This document shows positions 46,463-54,947 of a stretch of DNA of 64,000 bases, in pieces; the first letter of the stretch is position 1, and each line of letters begins with the position of its first letter. The notes below the pieces were generated by a model, which saw only the letters and a program-made list of their open reading frames with translations, was not told the DNA's origin and did no database searches. The translations under genes were made by a program, and so were the position numbers. The stretch spans positions 8,996 through 72,995 of the forward strand of contig DLGC01000021.1 of assembly GCA_002482525.1 (NCBI GenBank). Reading direction: 5' to 3'. The DNA comes from Propionibacteriaceae bacterium UBA7704. Its GTDB lineage: Bacteria > Actinomycetota > Actinomycetes > Propionibacteriales > Propionibacteriaceae.

Positions 46463-46862
46463 CGCGGTTGACGCCGCACCGGACCCACCAAGTCGATGCG
46501 TCCCCTCGGACCCGTAAGGCGGGAGCAGGCTCGCCCCAGAACAGACCGCGCAAAGCCCCTTCACTGCCGACCGGCGACACTCACCCCCTGTCTCATGGCC
46601 GCCATGTGTCCGATCGTCAAGGCCCCGGAGAGAAGAGTCGCCACGCTCTGCCGCCAAACGGCCACGCTGACTCGGATATCGCCCGTTGCCCTCGGTGACG
46701 GATGCCTCGGGCGCCTTGCAGCTGCTCAGAAGCCAGGGCATCGGCCCGCGTTTGCCTCCTCGGCGACCAGCGTGAGCCCGCGAGAGACGGTCATGCGACC
46801 AGCATGGCCAGCGTTGAACGCAATAGAACGTAACGCACTGGACCTGCTTCTAGGTGGCTTGG
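46463..46862. other. Non-coding stretch at the right end of the island
   Basis: About 400 bases with no recognisable gene. Open frames here (for example 46496-46912 plus) run into the glycerophosphodiesterase gene and have no protein-like pattern. I looked for a repeat of the tRNA 3' end here and saw none. Confidence 0.45.
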
Positions 46863-47861
46863 CTATCGGTCAGCGACGAGATCAATCCGGTTGGTCCACA
46901 CGTAGCCGGTGAAACCCTCCGGGACTTTCGATAGTGACCGGGGAGTGTCGAAGCCTTCCGACCAGTCGCCATCGCCCTCGACGAGGACGACTCGGGTGTT
47001 CACTGCATCCATGCGCTGAACGAACTTTTCCGGCCAACCCCACAGATAGCGCGCGTAGTCGATTGGAATGTGGAGCTCCATATTGTGCAGTTCGGCGGGG
47101 ACGTAGCCCGTCCAGCCGAGGAGTTCATATTGCAGCAGTGCGCTCTTGATCATGGCGACGGTGAGGATTCGAGCGTTCGGCTCCTGATCTCGCAGGTATT
47201 TCAGACCGATCTCGTTACCGTAGTAGCTCATGCGGTCGCGCCACTCGGGCGGAAGGTCCTTGAGGTAGGTCCACAAGATCTTGGCGGTTTCCAGATCCCC
47301 ATGCTGCATGTGAATCAGCAGGTCGCGTCCGGGAAAGGCGGCCAGCACCTCTCCGAACTCCGGCATCAGCCCGACACCCTTGCCCCGAAAGGGATAGGTT
47401 TTGCCATCGTCGGCGGTGTACCCGTAGCCGACATCGACCTTTCGCAGCTCGGCCATAGTGTGGTCGCTGACTGGGCCGGTACCGTCGGTGCGGTCGGCCA
47501 GATCGGCGTCGTGGAAAAGCGCGAGTCTGCCGTCCTTCGTGCGCTGGACGTCGAGTTCGACGACATCGGCTTTGTAGGTGTCGAACGAGACCGTGATCGA
47601 GGCCATCGTGTTCTCAAGATAGGGGTGCTGCGGTGGATCGATCACGCGGGCGGTGTTCGCGGTGGCGGTCACTGCGGAGATGTCGAAGGTCTGTGCCAAG
47701 CCTCGGTGGGCGAGCAACTTGTACGCCCCAGAACTATCGGTGAAGGCGCTGGTGTTGTTCAACCACACGGTAACTGAGAAGACGACGACGACACCGACGA
47801 CGATCCACCGTTTCTTCGTCCGCCTGGTTGGTGTGGACGCCTTAGGCTTGGTTCCGGCCAC
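46863..47861 (-). CDS. Membrane-anchored glycerophosphodiester phosphodiesterase
   Basis: A 332-residue GDPD-family enzyme that hydrolyses glycerophosphodiesters to sn-glycerol 3-phosphate and an alcohol. It has an N-terminal signal anchor (RWIVVGVVVVFSVTVWLNN), the catalytic HRGL, the ENT metal motif in YLENTMASI, ELDVQRTKDG and HDADL. It likely acts outside the membrane on phospholipid or teichoic-type substrates. GTG start. It marks the return to typical codon use after the island. Confidence 0.92.
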   Translation of the reverse strand: MAGTKPKASTPTRRTKKRWIVVGVVVVFSVTVWLNNTSAFTDSSGAYKLLAHRGLAQTFDISAVTATANTARVIDPPQHPYLENTMASITVSFDTYKADVVELDVQRTKDGRLALFHDADLADRTDGTGPVSDHTMAELRKVDVGYGYTADDGKTYPFRGKGVGLMPEFGEVLAAFPGRDLLIHMQHGDLETAKILWTYLKDLPPEWRDRMSYYGNEIGLKYLRDQEPNARILTVAMIKSALLQYELLGWTGYVPAELHNMELHIPIDYARYLWGWPEKFVQRMDAVNTRVVLVEGDGDWSEGFDTPRSLSKVPEGFTGYVWTNRIDLVADR

Positions 47862-48029
47862 ACTGACCTCCTAGCTGCGCCGGCGGCGTTCCGCCGGGCG
47901 GACAGACGGCATTCATCCTAGAGGCGATCACTGGGAGGTGCAGACTTGGCCCGAACCTCGTCGCCGAATGCTCGACGCGAAGCTGATAGCCTAACGATGC
48001 ATTTGACCGATTCCTGCGAAAGGGCTTCT

Positions 48030-48239
48030 ATGACAAGCTTGGGTGGTTGGGAATACCTGATCATAATTGCGATCTTCGTCGGGCTATTCATTGCGGCGCT
48101 CGCAAGCATCGGCGCACACCGGACCGCTTCAGGACTCGAGAAGGCCATCTGGGTTCTGATTGCACTGCTTTTTCCGGTTATTGGCCCAATCCTGTGGTTC
48201 GCAATAGGCAAGCGGTCAGCGCACGGGGCGTCGGCCTGA
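48030..48239 (+). CDS. Small PLDc_N-type membrane protein
   Basis: A 69-residue protein with two membrane segments and the motif KAIWVLIALLFPVIGPILWF followed by GK, typical of the phospholipase D N-terminal (PLDc_N) module that also exists as stand-alone small proteins. Function of the stand-alone form is unknown. The ATG at 48030 follows GAAAGGG; an open frame upstream to 47946 is not needed. Confidence 0.8.
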   Translation: MTSLGGWEYLIIIAIFVGLFIAALASIGAHRTASGLEKAIWVLIALLFPVIGPILWFAIGKRSAHGASA

Positions 48240-48392
48240 AGTCCACCCCAGACAAGAGACCACAGTCGACTTCCCGGCCGCACTGCGGACGACGGCGATC
48301 ATCGGCTGCGGAATGGCTGGCGGCCGATCGTGCGGCTCGGACAGGTCGTGGACTGCGTTGTGACCGTCCCCGGGCCGACATAACCTTCGGGC

Positions 48393-49097
48393 ATGGGAAC
48401 ACATGTGATCACCGGTGCAGGCTCCGGTATCGGCGCTGTCGTCGCACACACACTGTTGCAGCGCGGGGAGAATCTGCTGCTCGTAGCGCGTAACGCTGAG
48501 CGAGGCGAGGAACTCCGCGCCCACTACCTCGGAGCCCGGGTGCTCGTGGTCGATCTGGGCGGCGACGACATGGATTCTCAGCTCATCGCTGCTGGCGACT
48601 TCCCCGATCACATCGACTCGGTGGTGCACGCTGCCGGGATCGTGCAGCTCAATCCGGTGGTCTCGATGTCGGCGCAGGAGTTTCAGGAGACGCTGCAGGT
48701 GAATCTCGTTGCGCCAGCGGTGTTGACCCGGTGGGCCTTGCCCGGGTTGCGGGCGGCACGAGGGTCGGTGATCTTCGTCAACTCGGGGGCAGGTATTACC
48801 GCACACCCGAACTGGGGGTCGTACGCGGCGTCCAAGGCCGGGTTGCGGGCGTTGGCTGACTCGCTGCGCGGCGAGGAGGGCCGCAATGGAGTTCGGGTGA
48901 CATCGGTGTTTCCCGGACGGACGGCAACACCGATGCAGCAGGCGGTGCGCCACCAAGAAGGTGGTGACTACGACGTGGAGTCCTATCTCGATCCGGCCAC
49001 GGTTGCGGCGGCCATTGTGCAGGCGATCGATCTGCCGCGGGACGCCACCATGCCGGAGATCGTGTTGCGTCCGGCGGGACGGCAGGCGCGGGGGTAG
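48393..49097 (+). CDS. Short-chain dehydrogenase/reductase
   Basis: A 234-residue SDR with the cofactor motif TGAGSGIG (residues 7-14), HAAG in place of NNAG, active-site Ser in VNSGAG and YAASK (Tyr, Lys). The arginine in LVARN after the second strand favours NADP. Substrate unknown. It ends just before the REP array. Confidence 0.88.
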   Translation: MGTHVITGAGSGIGAVVAHTLLQRGENLLLVARNAERGEELRAHYLGARVLVVDLGGDDMDSQLIAAGDFPDHIDSVVHAAGIVQLNPVVSMSAQEFQETLQVNLVAPAVLTRWALPGLRAARGSVIFVNSGAGITAHPNWGSYAASKAGLRALADSLRGEEGRNGVRVTSVFPGRTATPMQQAVRHQEGGDYDVESYLDPATVAAAIVQAIDLPRDATMPEIVLRPAGRQARG

Positions 49098-49137
49098 CGA
49101 GCGGTGGACTGGCGGGGGTTGGGGGGGGTTCGAGACG

Positions 49138-49208
49138 CCGGCTGGTTGAGGAGCGAACACACCCACACCCCGGCTGGTTGAGGAGCGAACGAAGTGAGCG
49201 TCTCGAAA
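49138..49208 (-). repeat. REP-like elements, inverted orientation
   Basis: Two units containing GGCTGGTTGAGGAGCGAAC (about 49140-49158 and 49172-49190), the second continuing to CGAAGTGAGCGTCTCGAAAC at 49208. They are inverted relative to the tandem array at 49241-49446, so transcripts across both could form long hairpins. The same core recurs at the right end of the window. Confidence 0.8.
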
Positions 49209-49240
49209 CCACTCCGCACCAGTCCACAAAACAACTTGCG

Positions 49241-49446
49241 AGGTTTCGAGACGGACGCTACGCGTCCTCCTCAACCAGCCGAAGGAGGGATGGACGAGGT
49301 TCCGAGACGGACGCTACGCGCCCTCCTCAACCAACCGAAGGAGGGATGGACGAGGTTCCGAGACGGACGCTACGCGCCCTCCTCAACCAACCGAAGGAGA
49401 GACGGACGAGTTTCGAGACGGACGCTACGCGTCCTCCTCAACCGGC
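49241..49446 (+). repeat. Tandem array of 56-bp REP-like units
   Basis: Units begin at 49241, 49297, 49353 and 49409, each 56 bases apart, with the core TTTCGAGACGGACGCTACGC then CCTCCTCAACC and GAAGGAGGGATGGACGAG. The last copy is partial and diverges after about 49446. The units differ at few positions, showing recent amplification. This is not a CRISPR array because there are no unique spacers. Confidence 0.88.
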
Positions 49447-49481
49447 CGGCGAAGGAAGAACCACGCGACGTCGAAAGGGCG

Positions 49482-49931
49482 CTAGGCGGGCAGGGCGTCC
49501 ACGATGCGACGGACGGCGGCCTGGATTACGCCGTCGTTGAAGGCCTTGAGCAGGGCCCCGTCGGAGAAGCGGTCGAAGCGCTGCAATGCGTTGATGACCA
49601 TGACGGCTTGGGCACCGGTGGCGTCGCGGAGGTGTTCGGGGCTCTCGGCCAGCGAACGTCCTTCAGACCAGTGCGGCCAATCGAAGGGGATGTCCGCGCC
49701 GAGGTCGTTGACAACCGCAAGCAGGGCGTCGGCCTCAGCAGACAGTTGCGGTTCGGGTTGGGACGGTGCGGCTCCGGGGGCCCGAGGCGGCTCAACCCAA
49801 CCGCCCAAAGTGGCCGCGGCCTCGACCTGTGCCAGTGCATCGCGCAGGCGTTGGGCAGCTGGTGCCGCCACGGCCGCCAAGGCGGCGGCGTAGCTGGCTT
49901 CGACGTCTTCGAAGGATGGCTCTTCAGGCAT
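49482..49931 (-). CDS. DUF6508 family protein
   Basis: A 149-residue protein whose C-terminal half fits DUF6508: IPFDWPHWSEGRSL, then ALQRFDRFSDGALLKAFNDGVIQAAVRRIVDALPA. The family is widespread in bacteria, small and uncharacterised. The N-terminus is Ala-rich and helical. Start at the ATG 49931; the frame remains open to 49997. It lies between the REP array and the divergent reductase gene. Confidence 0.65.
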   Translation of the reverse strand: MPEEPSFEDVEASYAAALAAVAAPAAQRLRDALAQVEAAATLGGWVEPPRAPGAAPSQPEPQLSAEADALLAVVNDLGADIPFDWPHWSEGRSLAESPEHLRDATGAQAVMVINALQRFDRFSDGALLKAFNDGVIQAAVRRIVDALPA

Positions 49932-50093
49932 GGGGATACTGTGCCGTACCCGAAGCACCACGCGAAACCAGCCAACCCACGATCCGCCAGCCCACAAGGA
50001 AGAACATCCGCCTACATCCGCTATGGTGAAAACACTCTACGAGCCGCCCACCCCCGCGACGACTCGAACCTCGATGAAGCGAAAGTAGTGTCC

Positions 50094-51110
50094 ATGCCCC
50101 GAGCGATCGTCATCCGTAGCCTCGATGAACCCACCGCGACCGGAGCGATCAATACCGCAGCCGTCGAAGACATCGACATCGCCATGCTGGGCGACGACGA
50201 CGTGCTGATCGAGGTGCACTACTCCGATCTGAACTACAAAGACGGCCTCGCACTGACCGGCAAGCCCGGCATTGTGCGCTCCACACCGCTGATCGGGGGC
50301 GCCGACCTGGTAGGCACCGTCGTGGAATCGGCCTCACCAGCGTGGAATCCCGGCGATGAAGTGATCCTCAACGGCATCGGCATGTCCGAGACCCGCCACG
50401 GCGGCTTCTGCGAGCTGGCCCGGGTGCCGGCCGGCTCCCTGGTGAAGCTGCCCAGCGCCTTCACCCAAGCCCAGGCCGCCGCCATCGGGACGGCCGGGTA
50501 CACCGCAGCCCTGTGCGTCCTGCGCCTGATGCGCGAGGGCATCGACGCCAGCTATCCGGTCGTGGTCACCGGAGCCACCGGTGGGGTCGGCTCCATCGCG
50601 GTCGCCATGCTGGACGCAGCACACTGCCCGGTCGCCGCCGTCACCGGACGCGCCGACCACTACGGCGACTATCTGCGCGAGCTGGGTGCCGGCCAGATCA
50701 TCGATCGCGCCGAGTTCCTCGGCCAGGGCAAACCACTGCAGCAGGCCCGCTGGGCCGGCGGCATCGATACCGTCGGCGGCGAAATGTTGGCCAACCTGCT
50801 GGCGCAAACCCGCTACGGCGGCACTGTCGCCGCCTGCGGCCTGGCCGGATCTCCCTCGCTGCCCGCCACCGTGATGCCGTTCATCTTGCGCAATGTCACC
50901 TTGGCCGGCATCGATTCGGTGCACACACCGCTGATTCAACGCCAAGCCGCCTGGGAGTTCCTGGCCGCCACCTTGCCACTGGACCGGCTCGAATCGGCCA
51001 CCCTGACCGTCAGCTTGGACGACGCGATCCCCGCCGCCCACCGGTTGATGAACGGACAGGCCCACGGACGCATCGTGGTGGATATTCGAGCCTCAACCTC
51101 AGTGGCATAG
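50094..51110 (+). CDS. acuI: Acrylyl-CoA reductase-like MDR oxidoreductase (AcuI/YhdH)
   Basis: A 338-residue zinc-free medium-chain reductase. The N-terminal substrate domain contains VHYSDLNYKDGLALTGKPGIVR, typical of the YhdH/AcuI branch that reduces acryloyl-CoA to propionyl-CoA with NADPH; the Rossmann motif is VTGATGGVGS. In a propionate-handling actinomycete this would detoxify acryloyl-CoA. Start ATG at 50094; the frame is open far upstream through the REP array, but that part is not coding. Confidence 0.88.
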   Translation: MPRAIVIRSLDEPTATGAINTAAVEDIDIAMLGDDDVLIEVHYSDLNYKDGLALTGKPGIVRSTPLIGGADLVGTVVESASPAWNPGDEVILNGIGMSETRHGGFCELARVPAGSLVKLPSAFTQAQAAAIGTAGYTAALCVLRLMREGIDASYPVVVTGATGGVGSIAVAMLDAAHCPVAAVTGRADHYGDYLRELGAGQIIDRAEFLGQGKPLQQARWAGGIDTVGGEMLANLLAQTRYGGTVAACGLAGSPSLPATVMPFILRNVTLAGIDSVHTPLIQRQAAWEFLAATLPLDRLESATLTVSLDDAIPAAHRLMNGQAHGRIVVDIRASTSVA

Positions 51111-51158
51111 CTGCTAGTCAGCACCCCGCCGGAATCATTCTCACTCTAGAATTCGAGC

Positions 51159-52025
51159 GTGTCCGACCTTGCCCCTCGCCTGATCGGTTGGTTTGCGAGC
51201 AACGCCCGCGACCTTCCGTGGCGCCGCCCTGGATTCAGTGCCTGGGGTGTGTTGGTGAGCGAAGTCATGCTGCAACAAACACCAGCCACCCGCGTCATCC
51301 CACATCTTGAGGCCTGGCTGGATCGCTGGCCCACCCCAGAAACGTTGGCCGAAGCCAGTCCCGCCGACGTGCTCAAGCAGTGGTCGAATCTCGGCTATCC
51401 GCGGCGCGCCCTGTGGCTGCGTGAGGCGGCCATCGAAATTCGCGATCGCTTCGGCGGCGAGGTGCCCCACGATGTCGAGCAGCTACTGCAGCTCAGCGGC
51501 ATCGGGGATTACACCGCTCGCGCTGTGGCGGTGTTCGCCTATCACCAGCGCCATCCGGTGGTCGACACCAATACGCGCCGTGTCCTGGCTCGCGCCGTCC
51601 ATGGCCGCAGCCAGCCCGGTGCACCGTCCCGCCGCGACCTCCTCGACATGGACGCCCAGTTGCCCGACGATCCCGAGCAGGCATTCGGGGTCAATGCCGC
51701 GACCATGGAGCTTGGGGCGACGGTGTGCCTGGCCGGCAATCCACTGTGTGACCGGTGCCCGATTCACACCGAGTGTCGCTGGTACCTGTTGGGCCGTCCA
51801 GACACCGGTGATGTCCGACCCCGGCAAGCCCGCTACAAGGGCAGCGACCGTGAGGCCCGGGGCGCAATCCTACAAACCCTCAGACAACACCCTGAGGGCG
51901 GCCTTGCGCAGCCTCAAGTCTTGGCCGATTGGCCTGATCGCGCGCAGCGGCGCCGCGCAATCGCCTCGTTGATCGCCGACGGACTGGTCGTCGCCGACCA
52001 CGATCAGGTGCGGCTTCCGGACTAA
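51159..52025 (+). CDS. mutY: A/G-specific adenine DNA glycosylase
   Basis: MutY removes adenine mispaired with 8-oxoguanine. The 288-residue protein has WGVLVSEVMLQQT, the helix-hairpin-helix LSGIGDYTARAVAVFAY with the catalytic Asp in VDTNTRRV, and the iron-sulfur cysteines CLAGNPLCDRCPIHTEC. It lacks the NUDIX-like C-terminal domain for 8-oxoG recognition, having instead a short winged-helix-like tail, as in other actinobacteria. GTG start. Confidence 0.94.
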   Translation: MSDLAPRLIGWFASNARDLPWRRPGFSAWGVLVSEVMLQQTPATRVIPHLEAWLDRWPTPETLAEASPADVLKQWSNLGYPRRALWLREAAIEIRDRFGGEVPHDVEQLLQLSGIGDYTARAVAVFAYHQRHPVVDTNTRRVLARAVHGRSQPGAPSRRDLLDMDAQLPDDPEQAFGVNAATMELGATVCLAGNPLCDRCPIHTECRWYLLGRPDTGDVRPRQARYKGSDREARGAILQTLRQHPEGGLAQPQVLADWPDRAQRRRAIASLIADGLVVADHDQVRLPD

Positions 52026-53074
52026 AACGTCATCCCCAGCATGCTGGGCAGGTCTGAATCCAGACGCTCGCCAGCCCGGATCGCGGCCCGCAGCCCGGCC
52101 AGTCGATCATCGAGTGCGGTCAAGAACTCCAGGTTCGCCCGTTCTGCCTCGGAGGTTTCCAACACCGACATGATGCCGCCATTGCGGATCACCACTCGGC
52201 GGTCCCCCAACAGTGCCAGGACCGGATCATGGGTCGACATCAGCACGATCTTGTCCCGGCCCACCAGCAGCGACAGCGCCTGGTGCCGGTCGATGCCGGC
52301 GTTCTCGATCTCATCGATCAGCACAATCGGGGAAGCCGACAACAAGGCGGTATCGGCGATCATCACCGCGCGCGATTGCCCCCCTGATAGCTGGGTCAAC
52401 GGTGTGGCCGCAGCAATTCGCTCCCCAGCCAAGGTGTTGGCGCAGGCGACTACTTCGGCAGCCATTTTCGCCGGCTCCGCGATGCCGCGGCTGCGAGCGT
52501 GCAACTCGATGAACTCCCCCACCGGCAGGTCGATGACGAAGTTCATGTTCTGGGTGAGCTGAGCCACCAGCCGATGCCCCAGGTCGTAGCGCTGCTCGTC
52601 GCTGGGCGCAGCACCGTTGACCAATACGGTGCGTCCGGTGGGGGTATCGCCCTGGGCCAGGCTTTCGATGTCTTCCAGCAGCCGGGACTTCCCGGCTCCG
52701 GTGGGGCCGACGATGCAGGTGACTTCCCCAGCACGCATCGTCAACCCACAAGACTCGGGACGTCCGGCCTTGTCACAGCCAGGTTTGACGGTAATCGTGG
52801 CCACCTGCGCCAGTTCGTCCGGCGGCTGGCTGAGCATTCTCTCGACGAAGCCGACCAGCACCTCCGCAAAGCCGGTCTTGGTCAGCCCGTAGTCGGTGAA
52901 GTACTCCTCGGGATAGTCGGCCAACAACTCGGCGACCGAGATCGAGGTGTCGAGTGTCTCCAGGCGGATCGCGTCGAAATAGTTCTCCAGATAGGGATAC
53001 TCCCCCAGCAGCGCCGCCACCGATCGGTTCACCAGCAGCTCTTCAGCCAACTGCGGGCTGAGTTGGTCAGTCAT
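52022..53074 (-). CDS. ABC-type ATPase with DUF1858-like N-terminus
   Basis: A 350-residue protein. Residues about 12-80 resemble tandem DUF1858-like helical units (SVAALLGEYPYLENYFDAI, SVAELLADYPEEYFTDYGLT). The ABC domain has Walker A GPTGAGKS (123-130), signature LSGGQ (229-233), Walker B VLIDEIENAG and the His switch STHD. Cys100 and Cys109 precede Walker A. No permease gene is nearby, so it is unlikely to be a simple importer. Start overlaps the GTPase stop by eight bases. It is the third gene of a three-gene operon, probably acting in cofactor or metal-centre assembly (inference). Confidence 0.75.
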   Translation of the reverse strand: MTDQLSPQLAEELLVNRSVAALLGEYPYLENYFDAIRLETLDTSISVAELLADYPEEYFTDYGLTKTGFAEVLVGFVERMLSQPPDELAQVATITVKPGCDKAGRPESCGLTMRAGEVTCIVGPTGAGKSRLLEDIESLAQGDTPTGRTVLVNGAAPSDEQRYDLGHRLVAQLTQNMNFVIDLPVGEFIELHARSRGIAEPAKMAAEVVACANTLAGERIAAATPLTQLSGGQSRAVMIADTALLSASPIVLIDEIENAGIDRHQALSLLVGRDKIVLMSTHDPVLALLGDRRVVIRNGGIMSVLETSEAERANLEFLTALDDRLAGLRAAIRAGERLDSDLPSMLGMTF

Positions 53075-53756
53075 CGAAGCGGATCCTTCGCAGATTGCCG
53101 GCCTGGAAAGTCTCATCAATGCGGGTCTGCCCGATGCAGTAGGAGCACAGCGCCGACGGCAGCGAGAACCGCAGATAGTCGCCCTGCAGGGAGTCGACCT
53201 CCGCCGCATCGGCCAAGAGGCGGCTCAGCGCGAAGGCACCCTGCCCGGTGATGCCGTTGACCGCGATCACCGTGGCCAGCCGGTTCACTTCGCGAATCCG
53301 AGCGGCGAAGACCTCCCGTTCAGCCTGAGAGACGATGTCTCCCTTGGTCACCACCACCACATCAGCGAGCCGCAACATAGGCCCGATCTTCTCCGGGGTG
53401 CCGATGCCGGACAGGTTGTCGATCACACACACGGCCAGTACCTTCTTCACATGTGGTGAGCAGCGGTTGCACAGACCGGCGCTTTCGCTGATCAGCAGGT
53501 CCAGGCCTTGACGCTTTCCCCACTGGACGGCCTGATCGACATTGGTGATGAAGAAATGATCTGGGCACAGGCTGCCTGCCAATCCCACTTTCGAGATCAC
53601 TCCGGCGCGCTGGTAGGTGTCGGCATCAGACGAGCTGAGGCAGTCGAACTTGATCACACCGGTCTGCAGTTCTCGCTGCCGAAGGTGTTCGATGGCACGC
53701 AGAATGACCGAGGTCTTGCCCGAGCTGGGCGGCCCGGCGACGGTGACGAACCGCAT
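53067..53756 (-). CDS. HypB/UreG-like GTPase with CxxC motifs
   Basis: A 229-residue SIMIBI-class GTPase: Walker A GPPSSGKT (8-15), Walker B-like LDLLISESAG (85-94), and base motif TKGD (137-140). Cysteines at 39, 64, 96, 99, 204 and 207 include two CxxC pairs (CNRC and CSYC), as in metallochaperone GTPases that deliver nickel or other metals. The start at 53756 shares a base with the upstream stop (TGATG). The partner ATPase follows. The cargo metal or cofactor is unknown. Confidence 0.75.
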   Translation of the reverse strand: MRFVTVAGPPSSGKTSVILRAIEHLRQRELQTGVIKFDCLSSSDADTYQRAGVISKVGLAGSLCPDHFFITNVDQAVQWGKRQGLDLLISESAGLCNRCSPHVKKVLAVCVIDNLSGIGTPEKIGPMLRLADVVVVTKGDIVSQAEREVFAARIREVNRLATVIAVNGITGQGAFALSRLLADAAEVDSLQGDYLRFSLPSALCSYCIGQTRIDETFQAGNLRRIRFDD

Positions 53757-54784
53757 CAGCAGGAGTTGTCGCGGTGATACTTGGCGAAGCGGACGCTGAG
53801 TTCCACATCCCACGCGGCCTGCCGTCCGCTCAGCAGGTGATCCCACCCCAACCATTGGACGCAAGCACCCTCGGGCATGACCGGGGTCGCGCCGGGCATC
53901 GTCGAGGGAAAATGACTGGTGGCGAAGACGCTGCCCAGACTCGCAGAGGTCGCGAAATCGACCAGGGGTTGATTCTCCTCGGCCAGATCTGCGCGCACGA
54001 TTGTCAGCAGCGGATTACACAGGGCGCCGTCACTGGGCCACACCAACTCCAAGCGCCCCGGCTTGACCGCACCCTGAACGAAGACCCATGGCGCGAGGTA
54101 GATCGCGGCCGGTGCTGGCGAGGTGCGTCCGGCGGTGCGCGCGGTTCCGGGCCCATTCAGGGCTGTGGCAATGGTGCGGTCGGCCGCGACCAGGCCTTCT
54201 TCGCCGTGGGTGGCCTTCACCCAGCTCAGGAAGCGAGTGCCGATGCTCTTGTGGCTGTCGCCGATACTCAGGCTGTCGGCGTAGATCGGATCCAGCAGAT
54301 CGGTGAGACTCTGGGGCACCGGCCGATCACCCAGCGCTCTGCGGTCGATGAGCATCACTTCAGGGTTGACCGCAATCACGTTGTAGGCACCCAGTGGATC
54401 GGTGAAGGAATCGGCGTCCAAGAAGGGCACCTCGGTGAGATCAACCACCTGCTGAAATGCACCGGCTTTGGCGAAACGCTCCACCACCGAGGTGGAGGTG
54501 AAGGCACCCGCAGCGGAATCGATGGAGACTTCGGGGAGTTGCTCAACACTGGTGGCTGCGGCCACATCCCGAAGGGTTCCGGCAACCTCAACATGCTCGC
54601 CACACATGGAGGGCACGAAGCTAAAAAACCGACGCCCACTCAGCACATGCTGCTCAGCCTGAAAGGCCTCATAGGCGGCCTGGAATCGGTTCTTCACCGG
54701 GCAAGGCACTTCCACCTTGAAATCCAGGTGACGCGCCGACTCCTGGCGGCGCAGCAGATCCGCAACGACAAAAGAAGAAGCCAT
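53756..54784 (-). CDS. Leaderless ABC substrate-binding-like protein
   Basis: A 342-residue protein with the type 2 periplasmic-binding fold pattern (VVDLTEVPFLDADSFTDPLG, VMLIDRRALGDRPVPQSLTDLLDP, SIGDSHKSIGTRFLSWVK, ending in a helical tail). It has no signal peptide or lipobox: the N-terminus MASSFVVADLLRRQES is charged. It is therefore expected in the cytoplasm, unlike normal binding proteins. Cysteines in VPCPVK and MCGEH could hold a metal. First gene of the operon, behind a long hairpin. Likely binds the cargo for the downstream GTPase and ATPase, as inference. Confidence 0.65.
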   Translation of the reverse strand: MASSFVVADLLRRQESARHLDFKVEVPCPVKNRFQAAYEAFQAEQHVLSGRRFFSFVPSMCGEHVEVAGTLRDVAAATSVEQLPEVSIDSAAGAFTSTSVVERFAKAGAFQQVVDLTEVPFLDADSFTDPLGAYNVIAVNPEVMLIDRRALGDRPVPQSLTDLLDPIYADSLSIGDSHKSIGTRFLSWVKATHGEEGLVAADRTIATALNGPGTARTAGRTSPAPAAIYLAPWVFVQGAVKPGRLELVWPSDGALCNPLLTIVRADLAEENQPLVDFATSASLGSVFATSHFPSTMPGATPVMPEGACVQWLGWDHLLSGRQAAWDVELSVRFAKYHRDNSC

Positions 54785-54809
54785 GGAAAAATCGCCTGTC
54801 GGGTGAGTG

Positions 54810-54853
54810 CCGGTTGCCCTGACTCCCCATAGTGGGGGTGCCAGGGCAACCGG
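54810..54853 (-). promoter_or_regulatory. Long hairpin leading the binding-protein/GTPase/ATPase operon
   Basis: CCGGTTGCCCTG pairs perfectly with CAGGGCAACCGG over 12 base pairs, and inside it CCCCA pairs with TGGGG around TAG. On the minus strand it is followed after 16 bases by ATTTTTCC just before the ATG at 54784. It could terminate the upstream secreted-protein gene, or act as a leader attenuator of the operon. Confidence 0.6.
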
Positions 54854-54947
54854 CGCCAGACATTCTCACCGCCGTTACTCAGGTTTAACTCGCCTGGTAT
54901 TCCTCAGCCACATGGTCTCTGGATCGCGGATCACCCGGCGAGGTCGA

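Larger units (their letters stand above)
41028..46862. mobile_element. tRNA-associated genomic island
   Basis: This stretch begins at a tRNA 3' end and carries a broken tyrosine integrase, a TIR-domain gene and an NA37 plus RelA/SpoT-type gene pair, separated by about 0.9 kb and 0.4 kb of non-coding sequence. Codons such as ATA (for example GCGACTATATTTATT at 42594-42608, CTCATATATAAG near 45940) are frequent here but scarce in the flanks. I found no copy of the tRNA 3' end to mark the right boundary; the glycerophosphodiesterase gene at 46863 is taken as the first flanking chromosomal gene. Confidence 0.65.

Noticed and set aside
49241..49446. Possible CRISPR array
   Set aside because: The repeats are directly adjacent 56-bp units without unique spacers, so this is a tandem REP array.
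49194..50093. 300-codon upstream extension of the reductase frame
   Set aside because: It crosses the REP array and the opposite-strand DUF6508 gene; the reductase family starts at the ATG at 50094.
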